Below are positions 7,751 through 19,947 of a stretch of DNA of 64,000 nucleotides, piece by piece. The notes under the pieces are model-generated. The model made no database searches and had not been told where the DNA came from. It was given only the letters and a program-made list of their open reading frames with translations. Where the stretch lies: positions 1,054,001 to 1,118,000 of the forward strand of contig NZ_CP020384.1 in assembly GCF_002073975.1 (NCBI RefSeq), read 5' to 3'. Both the position numbers and the translations under genes were made by a program. Within the stretch, counting starts at the first letter, position 1, and each line of letters opens with the position of its first letter. This DNA is from Rhodovulum sp. MB263 (lineage in GTDB: Bacteria; Pseudomonadota; Alphaproteobacteria; Rhodobacterales; Rhodobacteraceae).

Positions 7751-9076
7751 ATGGAATACATGGAATGGCAACGGCTTCTGACCAGAAGCCGGCACGGACA
7801 GTCGGAGATCGTGGATGCGCCCGAGCGGCCCGCCTTCCTGGTCGATCTCGACCGGGTGATCTTCTCGCAGCCATTCCGGCGGCTTGCCAACAAGACGCAG
7901 GTGCATCCGCTTTACGAGAACGACCACCTGCATCACCGGATGATCCACAGCCTCGAGACCAGCAGCGTGGGCCGCTCGCTGGGGTTCGAGGTCGGGCAGG
8001 CGCTGGCCGCGCGGGGCATCCTGTCCGAAGGGGCGGGCCACGAGCTGTCCTATATCCTGCAGGCGGCCTGTGCTGCCCATGATATCGGCAATCCGCCCTT
8101 CGGCCATGCCGGCGAGGATGCAATCTCGGAGTGGTTCGCGACCCGGCGCCCCTTCGAGGCCGATCTGAGCCCGGGCCAGCGCCGGGAGTTCGAGCATTTC
8201 GAGGGCAATGCCCAGGGCTTCCGGATCCTGACCCGGCTGGAGATGTACCGGCTCGAGGGCGGCATGCGGCTGACCCATGCCGTTCTGGGCGCCTTCACCA
8301 AATATCCCTGCCTCGCAAAAGACGGTGCGCTGGGCCGGGACGCGCCCACCATCGGCCTGAAGAAATACGGGGCCTTCGAGGCAGAGGCCGCGCATCTGGC
8401 CGGGATGGCCGAAAGCACCGGGTTGATTCCCCGGGATGCCGGCTGGCAACGGCACCCGCTGGCCTTCCTTGTCGAGGCGGCGGACAATATCTGCTACAAC
8501 ATCCTCGATCTCGAGGATGCCTATACCACCGGCGTCCTGTCCCATGGCGAGGTGCGGCCGCTGCTGGAGGCGCTGATCGGCAAGGAAGTCGCACCCGTCC
8601 CCGGCGGGACGCACGCCGAGCATGTGGGCCATCTGCGCGCCCGCGCCGTCCATGGCGCCATCCGCGCCAGTGTCGCGACCTTTCTGGACCACCATGACGA
8701 CATTCTCGCGGGCCGGTTCTCGGCCGAGCTGACCGATGTCTTCGCGCTGAAGGAGGCCTTTGCGGCGATTTCCGATGTCGCGAATGAGCGGATCTTCCCC
8801 TCGTCGCGCAAGATGGAGCTGGAAGTGGCGGGGCGCGATCTGATCTTTGCGCTGCTCGACCGCTTCCATGCGGTGATCGAGGAGCTGGCCCGCCATGGCT
8901 GGAATGTCGCGGCGATGGAGGAGGACAAACCCTATCTGCGCAAGCTGGTCGCCTCGGCCGGAATGGATCTGCGCGATGTCCGCGACCCCTATTCGGGGCT
9001 TCATGCCCTGACCGATTTCGTCTCGGGCATGACCGACCGCTACGCGGTGAAGATGGCGCGGCCGCTGGGGCTTTGA
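7751..9076 (+). CDS. dgt: dGTP triphosphohydrolase (dGTPase)
   Basis: A 441-residue HD-domain dNTP triphosphohydrolase that cleaves dGTP to deoxyguanosine and triphosphate. The metal-binding HD pair is His110-Asp111 in CAAHDIGNPPFGH, with the upstream HSLETS segment (His66) and QPFRRLANKTQVH also typical. The ATG at 7751 has GGGGAAAGCG just before it. The gene stands alone and is divergent from nrdD, so two nucleotide-pool enzymes share one intergenic region of about 200 bp. A GC-rich hairpin follows the stop. Physiological substrate range in this lineage is not certain. Confidence 0.92.
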   Translation: MEYMEWQRLLTRSRHGQSEIVDAPERPAFLVDLDRVIFSQPFRRLANKTQVHPLYENDHLHHRMIHSLETSSVGRSLGFEVGQALAARGILSEGAGHELSYILQAACAAHDIGNPPFGHAGEDAISEWFATRRPFEADLSPGQRREFEHFEGNAQGFRILTRLEMYRLEGGMRLTHAVLGAFTKYPCLAKDGALGRDAPTIGLKKYGAFEAEAAHLAGMAESTGLIPRDAGWQRHPLAFLVEAADNICYNILDLEDAYTTGVLSHGEVRPLLEALIGKEVAPVPGGTHAEHVGHLRARAVHGAIRASVATFLDHHDDILAGRFSAELTDVFALKEAFAAISDVANERIFPSSRKMELEVAGRDLIFALLDRFHAVIEELARHGWNVAAMEEDKPYLRKLVASAGMDLRDVRDPYSGLHALTDFVSGMTDRYAVKMARPLGL

Positions 9077-9091
9077 GCCCGTAAGACAAGG

Positions 9092-9116
9092 CGCCCGGGC
9101 AGGGACTGCCCGGGCG
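9092..9116. terminator. Hairpin between convergent dgt and carB
   Basis: CGCCCGGGCA - GGGAC - TGCCCGGGCG forms a perfect 10-bp GC-rich stem with a 5-nt loop between two convergent genes. There is no T-run on either side, so its function as a bidirectional terminator is likely but not proven. Confidence 0.6.
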
Positions 9117-9139
9117 TCGGATCGTCAGGCGGTTGCGGA

Positions 9140-12433
<3,294 letters not shown>

Positions 12434-12716
12434 GTCCCGCTCTCAGTTTTGGCAAATTGCTCGGCGTTATAGCCAAGCGGCCTTGGGGTGCAAGGGTGGG
12501 CGAGGGAAAATCGGCGCGTGCGCCTGCGGGACCGGTGGAACCGGTGCAGGCCGTACCGCATTTGTGAACGATCTGCCTGCATGATGCCGGAACGTTGCCC
12601 CGGCCCGGCCCGGCTTTACTGCCAGGCTGGAGGGCCGGACGCCCCTGCGGGGTCCGCCGGTCCCGCAGGCGAAACCGCGCCGCCCCGGGAAAGGCCCTGA
12701 GACGAGGAGTGGAGAC

Positions 12717-13394
12717 ATGGCCTGGACGCTCGATCTCGCACTGGAACGCCGCGTGCCCCGACGCGGCAGGCTTTGGGGGGAATTCCTGCTGTTCTATGTC
12801 GGGACCCCGCTGGCCATGGCGCTGTTCATGCCGCCGCAGGCGCTGTTTCCGGTGCTTCTGAGCCTGACCGCGGTCGGGTTGGGGCTGCTGTGGCAGACCG
12901 AAGGGTTTTGCTGGTCCGACCTGATCCGCGGGCTGCGCGGGATCGACCCGTGGCTGGTGCTGGGCTTCGCGGTCGTGACCACGGCGATCGTCGGCACGCT
13001 GACGGTTCTGGTGGTGCCGCAGGACGCGCTGGCGCTGGTGCGCGGCAATCCGCTCTTGCTGGCCTCGATTCTGCTGTTCTACCCGCCGCTCTCGGCGCTG
13101 CCGCAGGAAATCGTGTTCCGGGTCCTGTTCTTCCGACGCTACGGGCCGATCCTGCCGGGACTGCGCATGGCGATGGTGCTGAATGCAGGGCTCTTCTCGC
13201 TTGCCCATCTGATGTACTGGAACGCGGTCGTCTGCGGGCTGAGCTTTCTCGGCGGGCTGGTCTTCGCCTGGGCCTGCGAGGCGCGCCGGAATTTTCCGCT
13301 GGCGGTGATCCTGCATGCGGTCGCCGGCTGGATCCTGTTCACCGGTGGGCTCGGGGTCCTGTTTCACTCGGGCAATGTGGTGCGCCCGTTCTAA
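12717..13394 (+). CDS. CPBP family intramembrane metalloprotease-like protein
   Basis: A 225-residue polytopic membrane protein of the CAAX-protease/CPBP (ABI) family. The motifs are visible in order: [11 protein letters not shown], equivalent to the EExxxR motif; [10 protein letters not shown] with the metal-binding His; and ILHAVAGW with the last His. The first Glu of the EE pair is Gln here, so activity is uncertain. GAGGAGTGGAGAC precedes the ATG. It lies just upstream of bchE in the same direction, but the bchE control region separates them. No role in pigment synthesis is implied by the sequence. Confidence 0.85.
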   Translation: MAWTLDLALERRVPRRGRLWGEFLLFYVGTPLAMALFMPPQALFPVLLSLTAVGLGLLWQTEGFCWSDLIRGLRGIDPWLVLGFAVVTTAIVGTLTVLVVPQDALALVRGNPLLLASILLFYPPLSALPQEIVFRVLFFRRYGPILPGLRMAMVLNAGLFSLAHLMYWNAVVCGLSFLGGLVFAWACEARRNFPLAVILHAVAGWILFTGGLGVLFHSGNVVRPF

Positions 13395-13453
13395 GGCGGT
13401 TCCCTGGCCGGTCCCGGGGCGTGTTCCGGGCCGCGGAACCCGGAGGCGGCGAT

Positions 13454-13479
13454 TTGACTTGTGTCAATTTAGATTGACA
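13454..13479 (+). promoter_or_regulatory. Overlapping Fnr-type palindrome and PpsR/CrtJ site of bchE
   Basis: TTGACTTGTGTCAA (13454-13467) is a perfect TTGAC-N4-GTCAA palindrome like FnrL sites. It overlaps TGT-N12-ACA (13462-13479, inner sequence CAATTTAGATTG), the consensus layout for PpsR/CrtJ. The pair lies 43-68 bp upstream of the bchE ATG. The known logic is anaerobic activation by FnrL and aerobic repression by PpsR; the overlap suggests they exclude each other here. Confidence 0.75.
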
Positions 13480-13521
13480 GGGGATGTGTCATGTTCCCCG
13501 CGAAACACGGGGAGTCGATCC

Positions 13522-15159
13522 ATGCGCATTGTCTTTATTCATCCCAACTACAAGTCCGGCGGCGCCGAGATCGCAGGCAACTGGCCGCCGGCCTGGGTGG
13601 CCTATCTCACCGGGTCGCTGCGGACGGCGGGATATGACGACATCACGTTCATCGACGCGATGACCAACGACATTTCCGAGGACGAGGTCCGCAAGCAACT
13701 GAAGGCGCTGCAGCCCGACGTCATCGCGACCACCTCGATCACGCCCTCGATCTACGCGGCCGAGCGGCTGATGGAGATCGCCAAGGAAGAGGTGCCGAAC
13801 GCGGTCCGTGTCCTCGGCGGCATCCACGCGACCTTCATGTTCAAGCAGGTCCTGTCCGAGGCGCCCTGGATCGACGTCATCGTGCGGGGCGAGGGCGAAG
13901 AGATCGTGGTCAACCTGATGAACGCGATCCGCGACGGCAAATGGCCGGAAAGCCGCCGCGACATCAAGGGGCTCGCCTTCCTCGACGGTGACGAGATCGT
14001 GGCGACCGCCGCCGCGCCGACCATCAAGGATGTCGATTCGATCAAGCCCGACTGGACCATCCTCGAATGGGAGAAATACATCTACATCCCGCTGAACTGC
14101 CGGGTCGCGATCCCGAACATGGCGCGGGGCTGCCCGTTCACCTGTTCGTTCTGCTCGCAATGGAAGTTCTGGCGCGATTACCGGATCCGCGACCCCAAGA
14201 AGGTGGTCGACGAGATCGAGGACCTGGTCGAGAACCACAAGGTGGGCTTCTTCATCCTCGCCGACGAGGAACCGACCATCAACCGCAAGAAGTTCATCGC
14301 CTTCTGCCAGGAGCTGATCGACCGCGGCCTGCCCGACAAGGTCAAATGGGGCATCAACACCCGGGTGACCGACATCCTGCGCGACGAGGAACTTCTGCCC
14401 TTCTATCGCAAGGCGGGGCTCGTCCATATCTCGCTCGGGACCGAGGCGGCAGCGCAGCTCAAGCTCGACCAGTTCAACAAGGAAACCCGGGTCGAGGACA
14501 ACAAGCGCGCGATCCAGCTTCTGCGCGAGGCCGACATCCTGACCGAGGCGCAGTTCATCGTCGGCATGGACAACGAGACCGAGGAAACGCTGGAAGAGAC
14601 CTTCCAGCTCTGCTGGGACTGGCAGCCCGATCTCGCCAACTGGGCGATGTACACGCCCTGGCCCTTCACGCCGCTCTTCCAGGAGCTGCATAACAAGGTC
14701 GAGGTCTTCGATTACAGCCGCTACAACTTCGTGAACCCGATCATGAAGCCCGAGGCGATGGACCGGGCCCAGCTTCTGGACCGGGTGATGCACAACTATC
14801 GCCGGTTCTACATGCGCAAGGCGCTGTTCCACTATCCCTGGCGCGGCAACGGCTTCCGCCGGCGCTACCTGCTGGGCTGCCTCAAGGCCTTCCTCAAGGC
14901 GGGCGTGGGCCGGTCCTTCTATGACCTCGGCAAGAACAACTACTGGGGCCCGCAATCGAAGGACAAGGTGCATTTCGATTTCGACATGTCCCGCAAACCT
15001 GCCGCCGCGCAGATCGAGGACTGGGAGTCGAATGCCGACCGCGCGGCCCAGGCCGCGGCCCGGCGCAAGTCCAAGGATACCAGCTTCAAGATGCCCGCCG
15101 ACGATCCCTCGCAGGTGAAGGCCTGCGGTGGCGGCGATCAGCAGATGGAAGAAGTCTGA
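13522..15159 (+). CDS. bchE: Anaerobic Mg-protoporphyrin IX monomethyl ester cyclase BchE
   Basis: The oxygen-independent cyclase that forms ring E of bacteriochlorophyll, using a radical SAM cluster and cobalamin. It has 545 residues. An N-terminal B12-binding type domain (about 1-135, starting [20 protein letters not shown]) precedes the radical SAM barrel, with C-X3-C-X2-C at Cys204, Cys208 and Cys211 (CPFTCSFC). A BchE-type C-terminal region follows. The ATG at 13522 was chosen because the protein N-terminus matches the family there; the open frame upstream is read-through. bchJ follows after one nucleotide. Dependence on cobalamin links it in theme to the B12 riboswitch upstream of nrdD. 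Confidence 0.97.
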   Translation: MRIVFIHPNYKSGGAEIAGNWPPAWVAYLTGSLRTAGYDDITFIDAMTNDISEDEVRKQLKALQPDVIATTSITPSIYAAERLMEIAKEEVPNAVRVLGGIHATFMFKQVLSEAPWIDVIVRGEGEEIVVNLMNAIRDGKWPESRRDIKGLAFLDGDEIVATAAAPTIKDVDSIKPDWTILEWEKYIYIPLNCRVAIPNMARGCPFTCSFCSQWKFWRDYRIRDPKKVVDEIEDLVENHKVGFFILADEEPTINRKKFIAFCQELIDRGLPDKVKWGINTRVTDILRDEELLPFYRKAGLVHISLGTEAAAQLKLDQFNKETRVEDNKRAIQLLREADILTEAQFIVGMDNETEETLEETFQLCWDWQPDLANWAMYTPWPFTPLFQELHNKVEVFDYSRYNFVNPIMKPEAMDRAQLLDRVMHNYRRFYMRKALFHYPWRGNGFRRRYLLGCLKAFLKAGVGRSFYDLGKNNYWGPQSKDKVHFDFDMSRKPAAAQIEDWESNADRAAQAAARRKSKDTSFKMPADDPSQVKACGGGDQQMEEV

Positions 15160-15160
15160 C

Positions 15161-15757
15161 ATGAAGGACGACCTGTCCGGCCGCGCGGGCCGGATCGGAC
15201 CGAATGCCGTTCTCCAGCTCCTCCCTGTGCTGGAGGCGGCGGGCGGAGCGGCGCTTCGCGACGAGATGCTTGATGCGGCGGGCCTGTCGACGCCTCCGTC
15301 CGATACCGGCCTGATGGACGAGGGACCGGCCGCCGCCATGCATCGCGCGTTGCGCCGACGCCTGCCCGGCCGCGCGCCCGACCTCCTGCGGGAGGCCGGC
15401 GCGCGGACCGGGGATTACATCCTTGCCCATCGCATCCCGGCGCTGGCGCAGCGGGTGCTGAAGCTGCTGCCGCCCGCGCTGGCGGCGCCGATTCTCGCCA
15501 GGGCCATCGCCAAGCACAGCTGGACCTTCGCCGGGTCGGGCGCCTTCCGCGTGGTCTCGACCCGCCCGCTGGTGTTCGAACTGACCGACAATCCCCTGAT
15601 CCGCGGCGAGAGCGCTCCCCATCCGATCTGCGTCTGGCATGAGGCGGTGTTCGACCGGCTGTTCCAGACCCTTGTCGACCGCCGCCTGCGCACCCGCGAG
15701 CAGAGCTGCTCGGCCAGCGGCGGCGCGGTCTGCCGTTTCGAGATCACCCGCGGCTGA
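15161..15757 (+). CDS. bchJ: Bacteriochlorophyll synthesis protein BchJ (V4R domain)
   Basis: A 198-residue protein with a C-terminal V4R domain, historically called 4-vinyl reductase. The family is now thought to assist chlorophyllide vinyl reduction or intermediate handling rather than to be the main reductase. The conserved part runs from about residue 90 ([14 protein letters not shown]) to the C-terminus, including [16 protein letters not shown] and two Cys in the last 20 residues. The ATG is one nucleotide after the bchE stop, so the pair is co-transcribed. bchG and bchP, which follow bchJ in Rhodobacter photosynthesis clusters, are absent here; the next gene is aspS. Confidence 0.88.
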   Translation: MKDDLSGRAGRIGPNAVLQLLPVLEAAGGAALRDEMLDAAGLSTPPSDTGLMDEGPAAAMHRALRRRLPGRAPDLLREAGARTGDYILAHRIPALAQRVLKLLPPALAAPILARAIAKHSWTFAGSGAFRVVSTRPLVFELTDNPLIRGESAPHPICVWHEAVFDRLFQTLVDRRLRTREQSCSASGGAVCRFEITRG

Positions 15758-15791
15758 GCGCCGCCCCGGTCCGGTTTCCCCGATCCAATCC

Positions 15792-15812
15792 GGCCCGGCC
15801 CCCGGCCGGGCC
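15792..15812. terminator. Hairpin after bchJ
   Basis: GGCCCGGCC - CCC - GGCCGGGCC forms a perfect 9-bp stem with a 3-nt loop, 35 bp after the bchJ stop. No U-tract follows. The rest of the 305-bp gap to aspS (15758-16062) contains nothing I can name apart from the aspS ribosome binding site (CGAGGAT). Confidence 0.5.
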
Positions 15813-16062
15813 TTGGGGATTTCGCGGCCGCGTGGGCGGGCTGCGATGGCTTCATGGGGCAGGGCGGCACGCCGGAGGGTACGGCGGCGCCTCCCTCCGT
15901 CAGCGCGGGGGACGAGGTGTCGCGCGCCGCCTTGAGGTTTCGAGCGGCCTTAGGGGGCAAAGCTGCAGGCGATGGCCGACGCTCTCGACGCTCCCCTTGA
16001 CTTCGCGGGCCATCGGGGGTGTATCGGCCCGAACCGAAGACACGAGCCCCGAGGATCGTCTG

Positions 16063-17838
16063 ATGCACGCCTATCGCAGCCATACCTGCGCCGACCTGAG
16101 CAAGTCCCATGTGGGCGAGACCGTGCGACTGTCGGGCTGGGTCCATCGCGTCCGCGATCATGGTGGCATCCTGTTCATCGACCTGCGCGACCATTACGGC
16201 ATCACCCAGGTGCTGGCCGATCCCGACAGCCCGGCCTTCGCCGCTGTCGAGAAGGTGCGCTCGGAATGGTGCATCCGCATCGACGGCGTGGTGAAGGCGC
16301 GCTCCGAGGATCTGGTGAACCCGAAGCTTCCCACCGGCGAGATCGAGGTCTTCGTCCGCGAGCTCGAGGTGCTCGGCCAGGCCGAGGAACTGCCGCTGAT
16401 GGTCTTCGGCGATCAGGAATACCCCGAGGAAACCCGGCTGCGCTATCGCTATCTCGACCTGCGCCGCGAGGCGATGCAGGCCAACATGACCCTGCGCTCG
16501 GATGTCGTGGCCTCGATCCGGCGGCGGATGTGGGACAAGGGCTTCCGCGAATACCAGACCCCGATCATCACCGCCTCCAGCCCCGAAGGCGCGCGCGACT
16601 TCCTGGTGCCGTCGCGGCTGCACCCGGGCAAGTTCTACGCGCTGCCGCAGGCGCCGCAGATCTTCAAGCAGCTGATCATGGTCTCGGGCTTCGACCGCTA
16701 TTTCCAGATCGCGCCCTGTTTCCGCGACGAGGACCCGCGCGCCGACCGTTCGCCCACCGACTTCTACCAGCTCGACATGGAGATGAGCTTCGTCCAGCAG
16801 CAGGACGTCTTCGACACCGTCCAGCCGGTGATCGCGGGCATCTTCGAGGAATTCGGCGGCGGCCGTAAGGTCGATGCCGACTGGCCGCAGATCGCCTATG
16901 CCGATGCGATGAAATGGTACGGCACCGACAAGCCGGACCTCCGGAACCCGATCAGGATGCAGGATGTCTCCGAGCATTTCCGCGGCTCGGGCTTCGCGAT
17001 CTTCGCGAAACTGCTGGAGCAGGACGGCACCGAGATCCGCGCGATCCCCGCGCCCAAGGGTGGCAGCCGCAAGTTCTGCGACCGGATGAACGCCTTTGCC
17101 CAGAAGGAAGGCCTGCCCGGGATGGGCTACATCTTCTGGCGCGACAAGGATGGCGAGACCGAGGCCGCGGGCCCCCTGGCCAAGAATATCGGCCCCGAAC
17201 GCACCGAGGCGATCCGCCAGCAGCTGGGCCTCGGCGTGGGCGATGCGGCCTTCTTCCTCGGCGGCAAGGCCCCGTCCTTCCAGACCGTCGCGGGCAAGGC
17301 GCGCACCGTCATCGGCGAAGAGCTGGGCCTGACCGAGAAGGACCGCTTCGCCTTCTGCTGGATCGTCGATTTCCCGATGTACGAGAAGGATGACGAGACC
17401 GGCGCCGTCGATTTCGAACACAACCCCTTCTCGATGCCGCAGGGCGGGATGGAGGCGCTCGACGGCGACCCGCTGACCGTCAAGGGCTTCCAGTACGACC
17501 TGGCCTGCAACGGCTACGAGCTGGTCTCTGGCGCGGTCCGGAACCACCGTCTGGACATCATGTTCAAGGCCTTCTCGCTGGCGGGCTATGCCGAGGACGA
17601 GGTGCGCAAGCGCTTCCCGAGCCTTGTGAACGCCTTCCGCTTCGGCCCGCCGCCCCACGGCGGCTGCGCGGCGGGGATCGACCGGATCGTGATGCTGCTG
17701 GCCGACCAGCAGAACATCCGCGAGGTCATCATGTTCCCGATGAACCAGCGTGCCGAGGACCTGATGATGGGCGCGCCCAACGAGCCCAGCAATGACCAGC
17801 TTCGCGAACTCTCTCTGCGTGTGATCCCGCAGGAGTGA
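16063..17838 (+). CDS. aspS: Aspartyl-tRNA synthetase
   Basis: A class II aminoacyl-tRNA synthetase of 591 residues that charges tRNA-Asp, and in many alphaproteobacteria also tRNA-Asn. The N-terminal OB-fold anticodon-binding domain (about 1-110, with [18 protein letters not shown]) is followed by the catalytic core. Motif 2 is seen as [20 protein letters not shown] and motif 3 as GIDRIVMLL, with the bacterial GAD insertion between them. GAGGAT precedes the ATG; the frame is open further upstream but not conserved. A strong intrinsic terminator follows 20 bp after the stop. Asn-tRNA specificity cannot be judged here. Confidence 0.97.
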   Translation: MHAYRSHTCADLSKSHVGETVRLSGWVHRVRDHGGILFIDLRDHYGITQVLADPDSPAFAAVEKVRSEWCIRIDGVVKARSEDLVNPKLPTGEIEVFVRELEVLGQAEELPLMVFGDQEYPEETRLRYRYLDLRREAMQANMTLRSDVVASIRRRMWDKGFREYQTPIITASSPEGARDFLVPSRLHPGKFYALPQAPQIFKQLIMVSGFDRYFQIAPCFRDEDPRADRSPTDFYQLDMEMSFVQQQDVFDTVQPVIAGIFEEFGGGRKVDADWPQIAYADAMKWYGTDKPDLRNPIRMQDVSEHFRGSGFAIFAKLLEQDGTEIRAIPAPKGGSRKFCDRMNAFAQKEGLPGMGYIFWRDKDGETEAAGPLAKNIGPERTEAIRQQLGLGVGDAAFFLGGKAPSFQTVAGKARTVIGEELGLTEKDRFAFCWIVDFPMYEKDDETGAVDFEHNPFSMPQGGMEALDGDPLTVKGFQYDLACNGYELVSGAVRNHRLDIMFKAFSLAGYAEDEVRKRFPSLVNAFRFGPPPHGGCAAGIDRIVMLLADQQNIREVIMFPMNQRAEDLMMGAPNEPSNDQLRELSLRVIPQE

Positions 17839-17857
17839 GGCCCTTCGGGGCTGATCG

Positions 17858-17890
17858 AAAAGGCCCTGGCGGATCCTGCCAGGGCCTTTT
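17858..17890 (+). terminator. Intrinsic terminator of aspS
   Basis: AAAAGGCCCTGGC - GGATCCT - GCCAGGGCCTTTT forms a 13-bp stem with a 7-nt loop, followed by CTTTG. This is a classic Rho-independent terminator. Confidence 0.93.
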
Positions 17891-18396
17891 CTTTGTCGTG
17901 AGTGATGTGTCGAGACTTGGGAACTGGCCGCTCCGAGGGGGAGCGGAGCGGCCAGAGAGTGCAGATGACGGCCACGGTGTCGGTCAGGGCGATGGCCACG
18001 GAGAAGGACATGGCCCCGTCCCGGTGATGGTCCTGTTGACCGGCGTCCCGGGACAGGCGGTCATCCTGTCCTTATTCTGGCAGGGCAGTCGTTAAAAAAT
18101 CGATAACGGACGAATGCGGCGAGATAGGGGCCGGGGCTTCAGCCAGGGGAAGTGTGTCCTGGGCTTCTCCGTGGGCTTCTCCGTGGGCTTCTCGGTGGCC
18201 CGGGATCGCAAAGGGCACCGGTCACGGCCATGAACCGGTCTTCGGGCGGTTCATGGCTGGCCTGTCATCCCGTATCGGCGCGCGCACGGACAGAGGCGGC
18301 CGGATCGAAACAAGCGCCGAAGCCAGCCTGGCCCGTTTCCGTTATCGGGCAAGACGCATTAATAATGGCGGCAGCTGCCCCGTCATGGGGCGCGGC
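17891..18396. other. Intergenic stretch without a supported gene
   Basis: About 500 bp between the aspS terminator and a convergent small gene. It holds a perfect 10-bp hairpin (TGGCCGCTCC at 17925-17934 with GGAGCGGCCA at 17945-17954), an A/T island near 18095 (GTTAAAAAATCGATAACG) and the 12-bp tandem repeat annotated separately. Short open frames exist on both strands but none shows a family motif. Confidence 0.6.
18161..18196. repeat. Three tandem copies of a 12-bp unit
   Basis: GGGCTTCTCCGT is present twice in perfect tandem (18161-18184), followed by a third copy with one change (GGGCTTCTCGGT, 18185-18196). It is a short minisatellite-like array in non-coding DNA. Confidence 0.9.
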
Positions 18397-18702
18397 CTAG
18401 CTGCAATAGGCTGCAGCGGTCTCGCCGAAAAGCTTGTAACGGCGCCAGAATTCGGCGTCGCGCTGACGGTCGGACTGGCGCACCACCTGGGCCTGATGCG
18501 GGTCGCGGAAGAAACCGGCCGCGCGGCTTTGGTCGCCGCGGGTCAGGGTGATGTCGGCGGCCTGCTGGATGCAGCCGCAAAGCCCACGGGTCACGCCGGG
18601 GCGGTCCGAGGCGAGGCAGGCCCGTTCGATCTGGCCTGCATTGGCTGTCATTGCAGAAAGGCCGGCCAGAACGGCCGCGGTTGCGAAAAGCTTCACTGTC
18701 AT
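18397..18702 (-). CDS. Small secreted protein of unknown function
   Basis: A 101-residue protein with a clear Sec signal peptide (MTVKLFATAAVLAGLSAMTANAG, cleavage after ANA) and a mature part of about 80 residues. Three cysteines are conserved-looking: CLASD, then CGC, with a C-terminal CS, suggesting disulfides in the periplasm. It resembles a small family seen in Rhodobacterales genomes that is sometimes labelled arginine transporter without evidence; I do not support that label. GGGAGAACGACAG precedes the ATG. It is monocistronic. Confidence 0.8.
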   Translation of the reverse strand: MTVKLFATAAVLAGLSAMTANAGQIERACLASDRPGVTRGLCGCIQQAADITLTRGDQSRAAGFFRDPHQAQVVRQSDRQRDAEFWRRYKLFGETAAAYCS

Positions 18703-18832
18703 CTGTCGTTCTCCCGGGCCGGGTGGCGGACTGCTCTTCCGATTCCGGCCGCATCTGTTTGCGGGAGATTAGCGCAGGGAATTGCATCGCCGCAACCGGG
18801 CCGACGCAGACGTGATAAGCGTCCGGCCCTGT

Positions 18833-19486
18833 TCAGGCGGTCTGGACGACATGGGTGGTGATGGCGGCGAAGAACAGCATGCTGGCGATCAGGACGAAGA
18901 CATGCCAGATCGTGTTGTGATAGGGCAGCTTTTCCCAGAGGTAGAAGATCATGCCCAGGGTGTAGAGGCTGCCGCCCGCGATCACGAGGCCCAGAACCGG
19001 GGCCGACAGTGCCGCGAATATGCTCCAGCCCGCGACGGCGCCGGCCCAGCCCATGGCCGGGTAGAGCGTCAGATTGACGGCCCGGAACCGGTAGGGCGCG
19101 AAGACGCGCAGGCCCGTGCCCGCCATGGCTGCGGCCCAGAGCCCGGCCAGCAGCGTTACGCCATGGCCCGACAGCAGCGTGAAGGGCGTGTAGGTACCCG
19201 CGATCTTCCAGTAGATGGCCGAATGGTCGAGCCGCCGGAAGATCGGCGTCCAGCCGGGATGCCGGACCATGTGATATAGCGCCGAGAAGCCCAGCATGGC
19301 ACAGAGCGCGGCGCCGTAGATCGCGATGGCGACAATGGCGGACAGATCGCCCCGGATCACCACGGCCAGAATGACGAGGGCGGGTACGCCGAGCGCAGCG
19401 GCGGTCAGCCCGGTCACATGCACGATGGCGTCCGAACGGCGTTCGGCCCGGGTGTAGTCGCGAGGATGTTCCGGCATCCGTTGCAT
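18833..19486 (-). CDS. Hemolysin III / PAQR family membrane protein
   Basis: A 217-residue seven-helix membrane protein of the hemolysin III (YqfA/PAQR) family. The zinc-site motifs are visible: S-X3-H in SALYHM, RRLDHSAIYWKIAGTYTPF, and the C-terminal H-X3-H in HNTIWHVFVL. Bacterial members are linked to membrane lipid or hydrolase (CREST superfamily) functions; a true haemolytic role is not established. The ATG giving MQRMPEHP is preferred because GGAGG lies 6 nt upstream; an upstream TTG would add four residues. The gene stands alone. Confidence 0.92.
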   Translation of the reverse strand: MQRMPEHPRDYTRAERRSDAIVHVTGLTAAALGVPALVILAVVIRGDLSAIVAIAIYGAALCAMLGFSALYHMVRHPGWTPIFRRLDHSAIYWKIAGTYTPFTLLSGHGVTLLAGLWAAAMAGTGLRVFAPYRFRAVNLTLYPAMGWAGAVAGWSIFAALSAPVLGLVIAGGSLYTLGMIFYLWEKLPYHNTIWHVFVLIASMLFFAAITTHVVQTA

Positions 19487-19603
19487 GGCGGCCTCCAAAA
19501 CTTGTCCTCCTGCAGGTTCATCGCAAATTTAAGCGAATCTGAGTTAAAGACGCATCAAAACCGTGCCGCCCGCCCTGATTTGCTGTCCGGCACGCAGCGC
19601 CGG

Positions 19604-19888
19604 TCAGCGCGAGATGCGGAAACCGGATCCCTCGGGCCGCTTGCCCGGCATGGTCTCGACGGCCGCGACCCGCGCCGAAGCCGGCCCCTCTTGCAGCGCA
19701 TCGAGCATCCGCGCCACCCGGTCTTCCGGCCCCGCAAGCAGTGCCAGAACCGTTCCGTCCGCTTCGTTCCGCACCCAGCCCGACAGGTCCAGCTCGGTCG
19801 CCCGCGACAAGGTCCAGGCGCGGAAGCCCACGCCCTGCACCCGGCCCGCGATACGGACCCGGACAGCGATCTGGTCGGTCATCGGCAT
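19604..19888 (-). CDS. acyP: Acylphosphatase
   Basis: A 94-residue acylphosphatase that hydrolyses the carboxyl-phosphate bond of small acyl phosphates in the cytosol. The diagnostic N-terminal motif is GRVQGVGFRAW, with the catalytic Arg, and the catalytic Asn is in GWVRNEADGTV. Length and fold match the 90-100 residue family. AAGGGGAC precedes the ATG that gives MPMTDQIAV. The open frame runs on upstream but that part is not family-like. It lies 59 bp downstream of the frameshifted Ala-rich gene on the same strand. Confidence 0.93.
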   Translation of the reverse strand: MPMTDQIAVRVRIAGRVQGVGFRAWTLSRATELDLSGWVRNEADGTVLALLAGPEDRVARMLDALQEGPASARVAAVETMPGKRPEGSGFRISR

Positions 19889-19947
19889 TTCAGTTGTCCC
19901 CTTGAGTCCATCTAGGAGCGAAGGCGCAGGTTTCGAGAGCCGATGCC

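Noticed and set aside
17586-18011. Minus-strand ORF starting MSFSVAIALTDTV
   Set aside because: The hydrophobic start looks attractive, but the frame runs through the aspS terminator hairpin into antisense aspS.
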